This document shows, in pieces, positions 32,960 through 43,726 of a stretch of DNA of 64,000 nucleotides. Numbering within the stretch: the first letter of the stretch is position 1; every line of letters starts with the position of its first letter. The notes under the pieces were generated by a model, which was given only the letters and a program-made list of their open reading frames with translations, was not told the origin of the DNA and did not search any database. The stretch is from Hyparrhenia diplandra (Eukaryota > Streptophyta > Magnoliopsida > Poales > Poaceae), in NCBI GenBank assembly GCA_015847255.1, contig JADLZK010009026.1, positions 310,001 through 374,000 of the forward strand, read 5' to 3'. The position numbers were made by a program, and so were the translations under genes.

Positions 32960-33687
32960 TATCCATATACACAGGGAGGGGCACGCCGCCTTGGTGGTGT
33001 GGCTTCCTTCCATCTCCAAGCGACATCTCCGACGAAGTCTCTTGGTCTCGGCACAAGAGCCACTTGTCCACAATGGCCTCCCAGCCATCCCTTGTACTTG
33101 CCGCACCACTCAGGACACATCTCGCATGACATAGCAGAGGATGAATGGAAGCCCGCTTATTTTCCATTGAAGGAATCGGAATAAATGTGTTCTACGAACC
33201 TAGATGTACGGTCCCTGGTGAGGTCGGTCTCCCTCCGGAGCATTATCTCCCTTGCTTCATTCTTCCTCACCACCTTGCCAAGCACGTCGGACCCTATCCC
33301 GCCTTGGACACGGGCCTCGTGGTATAGGTCCTTGAGTCGGTCTTGGTAGACCCCCGCCCTACACTCTAGCGGCCACCGCCTCTTGCCCCGCCTCGCGCAC
33401 GTGAAGTAGTTCGCATACGAGACAACATGTATCATTCTATTATTTAAAAAAACATAGTATTTAAACGACGTGAAGTATCCCCCGCATACGAGACTCACCC
33501 GGAAGTCCGCCTTGATCTTCCCGGCAAGGGCGCCCTCCTCCACGCGCACGAAGTGCTCCCACGCCCGGGCGGCTCCCTCACGTCTCCGACGATCACCGTG
33601 CCGAGGGTAGTTCTCTTTAATCACAGCTCGGATGCCATTGATATGGCGCGAATCGCCCCTCCGCTTACAATCTTCCAAGCATCGCAT
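32960..33687 (-). pseudogene. CACTA ORF2 (TNPA/Transposase_24-like), N-terminal exons
   Basis: Minus-strand reading gives RAVIKENYPRHGDRRRREGA, WEHFVRVEEGALAGKIKADF, then a probable intron (GTGAGT near 33500), DRLKDLYHEARVQ, and in a shifted frame GWEAIVDKWL and GRKPHHQGG..LPVYMDRW. The W..IVD.W and HHQGG..L..YM.RW blocks are the recognisable parts of the Transposase_24 region. It lies downstream of ORF1 in the same direction, the normal CACTA order. Confidence 0.7.
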
Positions 33688-34289
33688 GAGCCATTAAGAT
33701 GAATTGTTAGTCCGAAGTTCGATTTTCAACATGTCATATGAACAAGTAGTGAAAATATCAATGGCTACTTACTTGTCACCGTGGGGTCGAATCACGGGCG
33801 GCGGGCGAAAGGGATCGGCCCCCGTGGGAGGCTCGAGGCCCCCGCTGGTAGACCTTGCGGCACTTGAGGAGGACATCTCGGCATGGGTGTCTCTTCGCAT
33901 CGGAGTCCGAAGTCGGCGGTGTGGCCCGACGACGGCCCCGGCTGGCCCAACGGCGGCTGGTGGCTCTACGAAGACACAAACTCAAGCCTCCTCGTGGACG
34001 GGCGACGTCGGCCGCGCCTCAACGCCTCCACCGTCAGTGCTGCTCGTCGGCCTCCTCCTCGTCGGCCTCCTCCTCGTCGGCGTTTGGAGAGGGTAGGGGG
34101 TCTCGCCAGAGGGGATGGACCCCTGTCGACGTTGCCGCCCTCCGCCCTGGCATTTTGTCGAGTCCCCGCAAAGACAAAGAGTAAACCAATTAGTATTGCA
34201 AAATGAACAAAACATAATTGAAAGGTAACAATAATAACAAAATAGTATTACATGATTTAGAAATTATCTCCCCGAGTGCCTAAGGCTGG

Positions 34290-37200
34290 CATGTAGTCAT
34301 CACTATCACTATCACTATTGTAATCATCAATGTCACCATCCTCATCATCTCAGACGCCCTCGCATGTGCATCGCCCTCCACAACTCCTTCGTGCACCATC
34401 CTCCATCGTTCAAGAATTTGCAAGTCCTTAGCATCCCGCACCTCATCACCCTCGTCCTCATCGATGGCGTTGTCTACTGCATTGCCCATCGAAAAGAATG
34501 TCTATCTCCAAACGTCCTTCTAGCCCCTCGGGTTGATAGAACTCTTCGGTGTTTGGGTCAAGGTTGTAATCATCATCGTTCGAGCAGGGCGCTTTATCGT
34601 GCGGCGATACCGCGCACAAGGTACCAACCCGCAAGGTCCTCGTGTTTTTGGCACGCCCATGGGAGGTAATAAACTTGTGTGGCGTGTATATTAGCCACAA
34701 TATAGACATCCTCTCCTCCATATACGGAATCCTATCGAATTTCGACTTGCCCAATCGTAGGGTCCACTTTCGTGTCATCGGGATCGAACCAATGGCATTT
34801 GAATACCACTAGCTTGAGATATACACTTATTAGTATCATTCATCATAATGCATTCATCCATCATTCTACGTCATTTTATATGCAAGTTTATCCTTGTGCA
34901 TTCGTATTATTCACTCGCGCATGTGCATGCATCATCTCGGGATCGGAGGAGTTAGTTCGAAGGAGAGCAAGGAGCAGGAGGTCAACCTTCATCATCCCGG
35001 AGTGCAGCCAAAAAGACCCCACGGAGAAGGAGGACCGTGACTCCGGCTTCCGTAAGACTCTAACTTCTTCCTACTACTTGCTCTTTAGGACCCCCGAAGT
35101 TGAGCTCATATATTTCTTCGACTATGCCGTAATAGTCCTTATCCAAGCCGGGCGTACGAACTCCGATGCACGTTGTTTTGCGGTTGGGCCGACTCTCCTC
35201 GTAGCTTCGTGCGTAAAAACGATAGCCATTCACATCATAAACGGTGAACGAGTTGACCCTACGGGGAAGCCATTGCCCACTGTTTTAAATCTTCGCACAT
35301 TTCGGCATCCGTGCGGGCACGCAAGGTGAGGCCACGTAGATCGTTACATTATATGTTACTAGGACCAAAGTGGAATATCAAAGTCGAACGAGGTTAGTTG
35401 GATGGTACCTTTGAGCGAGAACCGGGAAATAAAATCGGGCTGCCCATTTTTAGAAGATTGTCTTCTTGTTGCAAGGTAGGAGCCCCATTCCTCTCGGTGT
35501 TGACCAATAAATTCCCTAAAAAACAAGGGAAGTGGGTCGGATCGATAGGTGGAGGATAGTGACGGCGTATGGAACAAGCTCATTGAGAACTTACTGGCGA
35601 TAAGGAGCAGTTTCGTCAAGGTTCAACAATACATAGAGCATGATAGTGCGCCACTCATCAAAGGACAAGTGCTTGTGGGTAGCTGCGGCTTCCTCTTCCG
35701 ACTTGCCCTCTCGAAAAGGCTGAGGTTCGATGAACTCTCGTCGACGTTGTAACAAGGGTTAGGATTGTGGACGCTAGAAAGTTTCTCAAGATAGTACGCC
35801 TGTGTGTGAAGGTCGACACCTCCTCCAAAATGTATGCCTCTGCCACGGAAGGCTCAATTTTGGCTTTATTCCTGCATTTTTTCTCCGAAGTACCTTGAGA
35901 GCCCTCTCGATTGGATAGTACCAACGGAACTGCACGGCCCCCAACCGTGCCTCGGGCAGGCGGGTGCAAAATCAGTCTTTGCATCGACGGGTAGAAGCCG
36001 GTGGAAATATCATCTCCAACTTGCGGATCAACACACAAAAGACGCTCCCGATCAGCAATCGCATCCCGAGATAACTCCTTAACACAAAGCCGGGCGGAAG
36101 AAAAAGCTCAACTCGCCAGACGCGCCACACCGGCTCGGAGAGGTATCCCCGAGTCATCGGGAAGGATCCGCTCAATCCATATGTGGAAGTCATGACTCTT
36201 CATCCCTAAGACTTTCATAGTCCGCAAGTTCCTCCCCTACCAGATTCGCCGCATACCCATCGTGGAACGATAACGTCTTCATCTTTGTAGTACTTCCTTC
36301 CTATCAGCCCTTTTGATGATGTAGTCGGCGGGCCCTTTTTCCATCTCCTCCCGGGGCTAGGGGTCTCTATCACTAGCTTTGGTCTATCGCATCATCATCT
36401 CTATGTCAAGTCTAGCCTTAACGTTGTCCTTTGACTTCGTAAGGTCCATGGTTGTTGCGAAGAGTGCCTCGGAGATATTCTTTTCTCGTGTGCATTACAT
36501 CGATGTTGTGTGGAAGAAGAAGATCCTTGTAGTAGGGGAGATTAGTCAAGCCCGATATATAAGTCCACATGTGTGGTACCATATCCAACAAAACAACCTT
36601 TCGTTTCATCGATTTTGAGACCAGCTAGCTCGGCAAGGACCTCTTCACCGGTCATAAACTTTGGGATGGGGTCGGTGACTTCAACACCTTTCGTGAAGTG
36701 CTTTTTGTCTAGTCTGAATTCATGGTTCTCGAGGCAGGAATTGATGATGTTTGTCAAACGAAGAATACTTGCCACCCTTGAGAAGCCGGGTGAATCGCAC
36801 ACATTTGCCTTGCATGTTGGGCAAGGGAACCTCCCATGAACACACCATGCGCTGAATATGCCATAAGCCAGGAAGTCATGCATTGAATATAGGTACCACA
36901 CATGCATTGTAAAGTTTGTCTTTGTAGCTCGGTCGTACGTCAGTACCCCATTTTGCCAAGCATCTTGCAATTCATCCCACACCGGGCCGCATGAACACAC
37001 CCATATTGTTGCCCGGGTGCCCGGTATTATCGGCGTCAAGAACAGGTGCTTGAGCTCAAACATGACACCGTGGCGAAGATTGAGAGGGATCACGAACACG
37101 GGCCAACAAGTGTACGGGGCCGCCCGGTTGACCGCACGGGTTGAACCCATCTCATAACGAACGCTATCGCATATTTCGAGCCTCCATAGCTTTTTCAGGA

Positions 37201-38102
37201 TGCATATTATCGAAGTGCTTCCATGCATCACCATCCGATGGGTGTACCAACTTCTTAGGACTGTATCTTTTGCCCTTCTTGTGCCATGTCATTTGTTTCG
37301 CGGACTCCTCTGTCATGTACAGCCATTGGAGCCTCGGTACGAAAGGAAGGTGTCGTAGGACCATCTCGGGGATCTTGGACTGTTTCTTCCTGCCATCACT
37401 ACATTCTACCTCCACAAACCTAGAGGCTTTGCACTTTGGACAAGGCGTTGCTTCCTTGAGGTCTCCCCTAAATAGGACGCACCCTTTGGACAAGCATGGT
37501 ATGACTCATACGGCATCTTGAGTCCACGAAGGAGTCTCTATGACTGCACGTGTTCTTCGGCCAGACGTGACCCTCCGAAGCGGTTGCCAATAAGCGACAG
37601 CCAGGTGTCGAAGCCGTCTCGACTAATGCTCAATTGTGACTTCAACGCTATAAGGCGTGAAATGGCATCCGGCTTCATAACCATTGTCTTCGTGAAGGGG
37701 CTGCCGTGTCGCCTCCATCATCTCGTAGAATGCCTTTGCGGTTTCCTAAGGTTCCTCCTCCAATCCTCCATTAAACCTTGCATCGTGAAAGTTCGCCATC
37801 ATGTCCGCCATCCGGCATCTCGCATCATACTCCTCGAGGAGGGTCCTCACCACGCCCCTCTCTAATACGATCGACTTCACCATGGAAGATCCGGCGGCTA
37901 TAGTTTGGGACGAATCCGTTGTTGTAAATATGTTTGCCCATTTCAACCTTTCGTTGCTTTTTTTGTTGTTCTTACGCACATTTGCGGTAGGGACACGGCA
38001 TCCGAATAGACCCCTTAGCGCTGGGCCAAATGTATGCTCCAGAAAGCATCGGTCCCCTAACCCATTCAAGGCTCTTACTTTGAGAAGCCCGTGTACATCC
38101 AC
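34290..38102 (-). pseudogene. CACTA ORF1 (TNPD-type transposase)
   Basis: Catalytic transposase of En/Spm-like elements. On the minus strand, in order: ARCRMADMMANFHDARFNGG (about 37820-37760), CPKCKASRFVEV (about 37440), TEESAKQMTWHKKGKRYSP (about 37300), APYTCWPVFVIPLNLRHGVM (about 37100), TYDRATKTNFTMHVWYLYSM (about 36920), YGIFSAWCVHGRFPCPTCKA, KFMTGEEVLAEL, LPYYKDLLLPHNIDVMHT (about 36500), then the DUF4218-type block CRNKAKIEPSVAEAYILEEV (about 35860) and an acidic tail near 34500. The 230-codon stretch 36542-37234 is the longest intact piece. Several frameshifts and stops make it non-functional as written. Confidence 0.88.
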
Positions 38103-38259
38103 TCACGGTTATCCATCCTCGTCATACGCCCATGTCGGCCGAGCCACATAACCAAGAATTGCATCTACATGGCGTTCCTACCATCTAATAGGTGAGGGAT
38201 AGGTCCTAATCCCTTTGAGGATGCGTAGACAAGGTTAGCATCCATGCCAATTGTCAGAG

Positions 38260-38375
38260 CGAGCGAATTTCGACAGCACCTCCCCATTTGTTCTCCCAAT
38301 ACACGCCCCGGCGGGAGAGTGTGTATCCGGAGAACAACGGGAGGTGTTGCCGAAATTCGCTCGGACGGAACTCGA
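38260..38375. repeat. Inverted repeat in the 5' region of the CACTA transposase gene
   Basis: GAGCGAATTTCGACAGCACC at 38261 and its near-complement GGTGTTGCCGAAATTCGCTC ending near 38364, about 60 bp apart, with further pairing TTCTCC/GGAGAA inside. A related half (GGCAGCACCTCCCCC) recurs near 38683. It could form a stable stem in RNA from either strand. Confidence 0.7.
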
Positions 38376-38865
38376 GCATGGATGCTAACCCATCTACGCA
38401 TCCACAGCCGTACAAAAAACGCGTGGACAATCCGAAACAGATACGGTCGCAGATATGCACAGATGCGCATACCAACGCCTGTATCTCTTTCGGACGTGAG
38501 ACGCCTAACTGGGTCGCGCTATGTAAGACAACTATAAGGACGAGAGGTGATTCATACCTACGGTGTCGGTGCAGCAAGACCCGCAGCGCCCACGAGGACG
38601 ACCGGGGTCGCCGAGTCCCTCCCACAGGTCCTCCTAAAAAAAGGGGAAAAATAGTTATTATCGACTCAAAATTTGGCAGCACCTCCCCCGCATGGGAGGT
38701 TCCCAAAACCTGCAAAAACATGGCACGAAGGCCAACAACCACATACATATACCGAATATGGGCACGAAGGCCACCAACCACCAATATATCAACAAGAGCC
38801 ATTCACTTTACTTCTCGAAACCATGCAGATGAAAGTATTCAAGTATTACCATAACAATTACTACT

Positions 38866-38970
38866 AACCCTACAACTATTACTAACAACTACTAACACTA
38901 CTAATACTAACCCTACAACTATTTACTAACTATTTACTAACTACTACTACTAACCCTACAACTAACACTA
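38866..38970. repeat. Imperfect CTAACCCTACAACTA / ACTACTAAC tandem repeat
   Basis: Irregular array of CTAACCCTACAACTA and ACTAACTACTA units. It is not the plant telomere repeat CCCTAAA. Confidence 0.7.
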
Positions 38971-38989
38971 CTAGAAGGATAGGGCTTAC

Positions 38990-39545
38990 CTTGGCTGCGG
39001 CAACACGAAGAACGACGACCCGGCGCCGATCACCTTCTTCCTCCTCCACTTCCTCCTCTTCCTCCTCCTTCTTCCTCCTCTCCTTCCTCTTCTCCCCTCC
39101 TCTCCTAACTCCTCTCCCTCCTCCCTCCCTCCTCTCCTTCCTCTTCTTCCTCTTCTTCCCTTCCTCCCTCTTCCTCCTCACCTTCCCCTTCCTCCCTCTT
39201 CCTCCTCCTCTCCCCTTTCCCCCCGCCGCCGGCAACAGAGGTAGGGCCGCGGGGAGAGGGCGCCGACAGGGGGCGGGACGGTGGGCGGCCGGGCGGCGCG
39301 GCACTCGCCGGAGGCCGCCGGGCTGCGCTGGCCGGCCGCGCCCGGATCGGCGCGGCGGCGGCGGGGCCGGAGACCGGCCGCGGCGGGTGGTCCGCGGCGG
39401 TCGTGGGTGGGGTCCGGCGCGGCGCCGGCGGATCCGGCAAGTCCCGTGTGGTGGCGGGGCACGGCGAGGACGGGCGGGGCGGGGTGGCGCGGCGGCGGCG
39501 CCGGCGAGATGGGCTCCCGGGCGGGCTCGGGCGGAAATGAAAGGG
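38990..39545. repeat. Polypyrimidine tract followed by a very GC-rich block
   Basis: 39010-39230 is almost pure CTT/CCT on the + strand (purine-rich on the element's coding strand), and 39240-39540 is extremely GC-rich. Both lie between the transposase gene and the right subterminal repeats, in the 5' leader/promoter position of the CACTA element. The 225-codon frames here (poly-Ser/Leu/Phe or poly-Glu/Lys) are composition artefacts. Confidence 0.7.
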
Positions 39546-39585
39546 AAGAGGGAGCCGGGCAGGATATTTATCCGCGGATTTGCCG

Positions 39586-39722
39586 AAAGTGCCGTAAAAC
39601 GAGGCACTCGGCAAAGGTGTCATTTTTATTTTTTAAAAATAGTCTTTTGCCGAGTGCCGCACGCCTAGGCACTCGGCAAATGGATTCTTTGCCGAGTGTC
39701 GAACACAAAGACTTTTCGGCAA
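39586..39722. repeat. Right subterminal repeats of the CACTA element
   Basis: TTTGCCGAGTGC and GGCACTCGGCAAA in both orientations, matching the left array at 27106-27575. A CACTACAGGAA-type terminus should follow but does not. Confidence 0.8.
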
Positions 39723-40430
39723 ATTAAACATTTTTTTTTTTTTGTTTTTCGTCCCATTTTTTTGTGTTGCCTTGGTACAAGTAATTACATGTCATATTCA
39801 GAATTTGGGACAATTTCAAGTTGTTTTGCTATATTTCATGAATTATTTCTATTTTCTTGCATTTTCTAGGCCACTCCAATTTTGAACTGCAGGTACATGA
39901 AATAATAGAATTTGGTCATTCAAAAATTATTATTCATGATGTTTGGCGTATGTTTGGGCTCAATTCGGGCACTCGCGCGAAATTGCGAACATTTTGGTGT
40001 CGAACATGACGAGTTACAAGCGGAATAAGTGTTTTTAAATTCTATAAAATCCAAACGAAGTTCAAAAATCACGTAAACTTGGCGAGGTGTCTTGTCATCT
40101 CATGAGGAGGCGGTGGAAAAAAATTTGAAAAAGTTTCGAGCAAGTTATGACGTCGGATGCCTAAAACCCAGCCATCCCCACACTTGATCACATGGCGGTG
40201 GGGTGCTCCCCGGTTCAGTAAAAATGTTTTTGTATTTTTTTCGAATTTTGAAATCGCGTTTTCATACAGTTTCTGTTGTAGGGGGTGCTCATACAAAGAG
40301 GGGGAGGTTGCATCACCAACCGCCCCTCTTTGTAAAAACCGCTGTAGCAACGGCAAGTTAGGGGTGGTTTTCGTGAACCGCCCCTACTGTACCTAATGAG
40401 CCGCCCCTACAGAAGCTATCTGTAGTAGTG
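39723..40430. mobile_element. Right end of a second CACTA family
   Basis: AT-rich body, then repeats of AGGGGCGG/CCGCCCCT (40280-40410), ending AGCTATCTGTAGTAGTG, i.e. CACTACTACAGAT inverted. Same family as the left end at 41093. After 40430 the tandem-unit sequence resumes (TGCCATTCCATGAACTTG, as at 26041). No coding content. Confidence 0.7.
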
Positions 40431-40746
40431 TGCCATTCCATGAACTTGATCGACGCTCGTTTTATCAACACTCTGCTTGCGAATAGTTTCCGGATCATCA
40501 TTGGTTAGCCAGAACTCAATTTACATATTGGTTAGAAACAAAAGCGCAACGAACTGACCTAACAAGGCACCAGTTGTGTTTGTACGACTTCTGATGCTGG
40601 TGTCTACTTGTACTGGAATTGATTTAGCATTTACTGCCTAACTATATTTCAATGGGTTGTTGGCTGGTGGGTCATTCATATGACTGGTAAGTGCATGACT
40701 ATATATTTCAATGAGTTGTTTCAGTACCTGTAGTCTAACCTGAGTA
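40431..40746 (+). other. Upstream part of beta unit 3
   Basis: Unit sequence from TGCCATTCCATGA; it carries the shared block with TTTCCGGATCATC and CAATTTACATATTGGTTAG, then CATATGACTGGTAAGTGCATG. No gene. Confidence 0.6.
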
Positions 40747-42088
40747 CTATGAAATAGCAAGGTATGGAGCAGAAAGCAAGTGTTTCTGGCCACCCAAGTC
40801 AAGTTGCCATTAAAATTGTGCATAGGAGTAGGAGACATCAGTTACTTGCATTACTACTCTCCCAAGTGTAAGTTATAAGCGAGGACTGGGCTGCAAGATT
40901 GTCAGCCCAACTACCATCGTAGACATCGTCACGAAGTCACTGGCCAAGTCCAAGTTTCAAGAATTGAGACAGAGGATTGGGCTGAGGCATATCATCTCCA
41001 CTACTCAGCACAAGGCTTAGGGAGAGATTGACAGTTAACCTTAAGGCTATGTATATTTCCTTTCATTTACATTTCAGACTTCTAATAGCCTTCACTACTA
41101 CAGAATCTTACTAAGAGAACGCCCCCCTTTTGCATTAGGGGTGGTTCATTTTTCGAGCCGCCTCTACAGTGAAATACCAAACGAGCCGCCGCTATAGTGA
41201 CTACATTAGGGGCGGCTGGTGTTACGAGCCTCCCCTACTATTATTAGAGGGCGGCTCTATATTGAGGCGCCCTACAAAGTGAGATCCCGAATTTTGAAAC
41301 TTGACACTAAAAATTAAAAATTTGTAAACGACCTCGGATGGAAAAACTTTCTACATATGAAATGTAGATCTCGAAAAGTTATGAAATTTTGTAGTTGACG
41401 ATTTTTAGTTTGAAATCATCCACTTTAGTGGTTAGGAAAGTGCTGGAGCAGATGAGGAGGTGAGGGGCCATCTGCTATATAAAAGCAGTGGCATAGACCA
41501 GTTTGTATTCAACTATTGTATTTCAGTTGAGGTCAAGGGTCAAGCTGTCCTGGCCTTTACCCAAATCGGAGTCTCTACTGTGGTTTCTGGCCAACACAAT
41601 ATGGGAGTATGTTACATGCTTTCAGTTTAAGGTATAAAACTGGATCTGTCGAACAACGAGAGTTCAATTCAATATACATAAACTTGACAGAATGTTTTAT
41701 TGTCAAGTCTCGAGTGTCAACTGCGAAATTCTCAGCAGTGTACAGGATGAAGAGGGCCTTAGCTAGCTGAATGGCATGAAGTCCTAGCTGCATTCATGAC
41801 GGTACTCCCGGGAAGCACTTGAACCACTCCATAAACATGTAGTACCGCTATTCTGTCATGTTTCAGATCCAGAGGTTTCTGCATTTTTTTTTTTGACAAG
41901 TGAGAACTTCAATTCATGGTCGTCCTAGCTATAATAAGGCACCAGTTCTGCTTGCACGATGTCTCCAGAATTTTTTATAACATTTATTTACTGTCTGACT
42001 ATATTTGAATGGACGTTAAATTGCCGACTCATTTATAAATGAGTGGTAAGTGCATGGAATCAAATTGTACCTCTTCCTCTAACCAGTG
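40747..42088 (+). ncRNA. Beta unit 3 (candidate PHAS precursor, CACTA fragment inside)
   Basis: TATA-like CTATGAAAT (40747-40755) is weakened by one base. Candidate site 40823-40844 (TAGGAGTAGGAGACATCAG), 17 of 22 matching. Interrupted by a CACTA end at 41093-41416. The later TATA CTATATAAAAGCAG (about 41476) and the ACCAGTTTGTATTCAACTAT block match beta unit 2. Confidence 0.4.
41093..41416. mobile_element. Left-end fragment of the second CACTA family
   Basis: Starts CACTACTACAGAATC and carries repeated AGGGGTGG / GAGCCGCC / AGGGGCGG motifs for about 190 bp, then AT-rich internal sequence (CTCGAAAAGTTATG), ending where unit sequence resumes (ATCCACTTTAGTGG). About 20 bp of the unit, present at 26720-26740, is missing at the right junction, so this is a one-ended fragment rather than a clean insertion. 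Confidence 0.75.
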
Positions 42089-43217
42089 TATATAAAGCAG
42101 CAGGGAACAGAGCAGAAAGCAAGTGTTTCTCTGGCTGCCCAAGTGATTTTGCCATGGAAATTGAGTATAGGAGTAGGAAGCATCAGGAGCCTTTGCATTA
42201 CTGATGTTTGCAACATGGCAGTTAGATAGAAATTAGAAGTGCCAACAAGCCACCAAATCACCGACACCCCCTCACCACTCATCAAGGACTGTGAAATGTG
42301 TAGCTTCAGATGACGCCAAACTGAGGGATAGCTGGAGGAGTACAGTACCTCACCACCACGCATACATGCGAGCACCTTGGTCCTGTCTTCTTGGGCTGTT
42401 AGGGAGGAGGATCCATGGACACCAGCATCAGGAATCAGGATCATATGCAAGAAACCATACTGGTCTTCAGATAAGCCTAAAAGGGGCTGAAAGCAACGTG
42501 ACTCCCCATATTGCAAGTAAATGGTCCAACATTCTTCGGGGATTTGGGGTGGACATATATCCATGGCGTAGGTATGGCGAGTTTTCCCAATCCAATTTGG
42601 TCGAATGGCCATCTTGCATCATGTCTTAACCTGAAACTGAACTGAGCAAAGTGATTGAAAATTTACACATATGCACTTCTTTGTCAGATTTTTTTGGTGG
42701 CTGTTCTTGGTCTGAATTTGAGTGGATGCTACACTCCCTGTAGTTATTTGTATGTGCCTAATCTAGCTGGACTGATTACGCTGAACAATTGTGTTTAATC
42801 ATCCAAATTATATATTAGTACAAGCTTGTATAGTTTCCTGATAGTATAGGTTGGAAGTTTGGTGGATTAAATTAGGTTCGCTACCAAACCAGCCAACTGC
42901 TCTTTTTACGAAAGAAAGATGTCATAAAAACATAAAAACGTTACACCTCTGGTGAACCTCATCGATCACCAGAGGTTAACCAAGGACTTAATTTACATAT
43001 TGGTTAAAAAAAAATAGCCCAACAAACCTGACCTAATAAGGCACCAGTTGTGCTTGCAGGGCCTTAGAGATCTCTGCTTCGACCGGAGTCGATTTAACAT
43101 TAACTGTCTAACTGTATTTCAATGCATGGTTAGTTGGTGACTTATTCATGAGTTGTGAGTGCGTAGAATCGGATTGTAGCTCTTCATGAATTGTTTGGAT
43201 CGGTCTCTCTAGGCTGC
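42089..43217 (+). ncRNA. Beta unit 4 (candidate PHAS precursor)
   Basis: TATA TATATAAAG (42089-42097); candidate site 42168-42189 (TAGGAGTAGGAAGCATCAGG plus AG), 18 of 22 matching. The surrounding GAGCAGAAAGCAAGTGTTTC and GGCTGCCCAAGTGAT blocks are shared with the other beta units. Minus-strand frames over 42079-42612 are not conserved between copies and are not taken as genes. Confidence 0.5.
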
Positions 43218-43726
43218 ATATAAAACAGCAGGGAATGGAGCAGAAAGCTGGTGTTTCTGGCCATCTCTTCAGGAGCACATGCATCACTACTCTTTCATGA
43301 GATGGAAGTTGCATAGAAGTCAGCAGTGGCACCAAATTGGACTAACCCCCTCAGGAGTCCTCGGAGGTTCTGAAATGTCAAGGCTCACGTTTTACTGAAC
43401 TGATAGATATCATTAATGCTAGCACCTAGCACCCCGGTTCATGGCGAGAGCCCAAGATCAGGTGTGTTCAAGCGAAGCGGCCAAGGACAAGGAGCCAAGT
43501 GCTTGCACCACTACAGAGTAGAATAGATGCTTGTTACGCTGTGAATCTATGAACACAACATGTTCTAGCTAGTTAAGAGGGGTCATTCTTTCAAAGGGCC
43601 CCTTTTCATTGGTTTGCTTATTCTGAATGTATTCTCCAAATAAAAACTACATTCCATCGTTGCCTCTCTCATCGAAACAATCAAAATGAAGAAATAGACA
43701 ACGTTTTTTTAGATAATAAGAAATAG
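43218..43726 (+). ncRNA. Beta unit 5 (site deleted)
   Basis: CATATAAAAC (43218-43227) and GGAGCAGAAAGCTGGTGTTTC are kept, but about 55 bp that should hold the candidate site is deleted, leaving only CTTCAGGAGCACATGCAT from its 3' edge. The unit would keep a promoter but lose the target site, a natural negative control. Confidence 0.45.

Larger units (their letters stand above)
27098..40430 (-). mobile_element. CACTA (En/Spm) transposon, autonomous type but broken, with mismatched ends
   Basis: Left end CACTACAGGAATC with TTTGCCGAGTGC repeats. The body carries both classical CACTA genes on the minus strand (ORF1/TNPD-like transposase 34290-38102; ORF2/TNPA-like 27890-33687). The matching subterminal repeats are at 39590-39720, but no matching right terminus follows. 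Instead the insertion ends at 40430 in CACTACTACAGAT (inverted), the end of another CACTA family. Flanks are CAGT on the left and TGCC on the right, so no 3-bp target duplication. This looks like a composite of two elements or a deletion joining them. Confidence 0.85.

Noticed and set aside
38866..38970. Telomere-like CTAACCCTACA repeats
   Set aside because: The unit is irregular and differs from the plant CCCTAAA repeat; internal to a CACTA element.
38930..39668. 225-codon frames on both strands
   Set aside because: Created by a polypyrimidine tract and a GC-rich block; pure composition effect.
42079..42612. 177-codon minus-strand frame in beta unit 4
   Set aside because: Not open in the other beta units and no domain; the units look non-coding.
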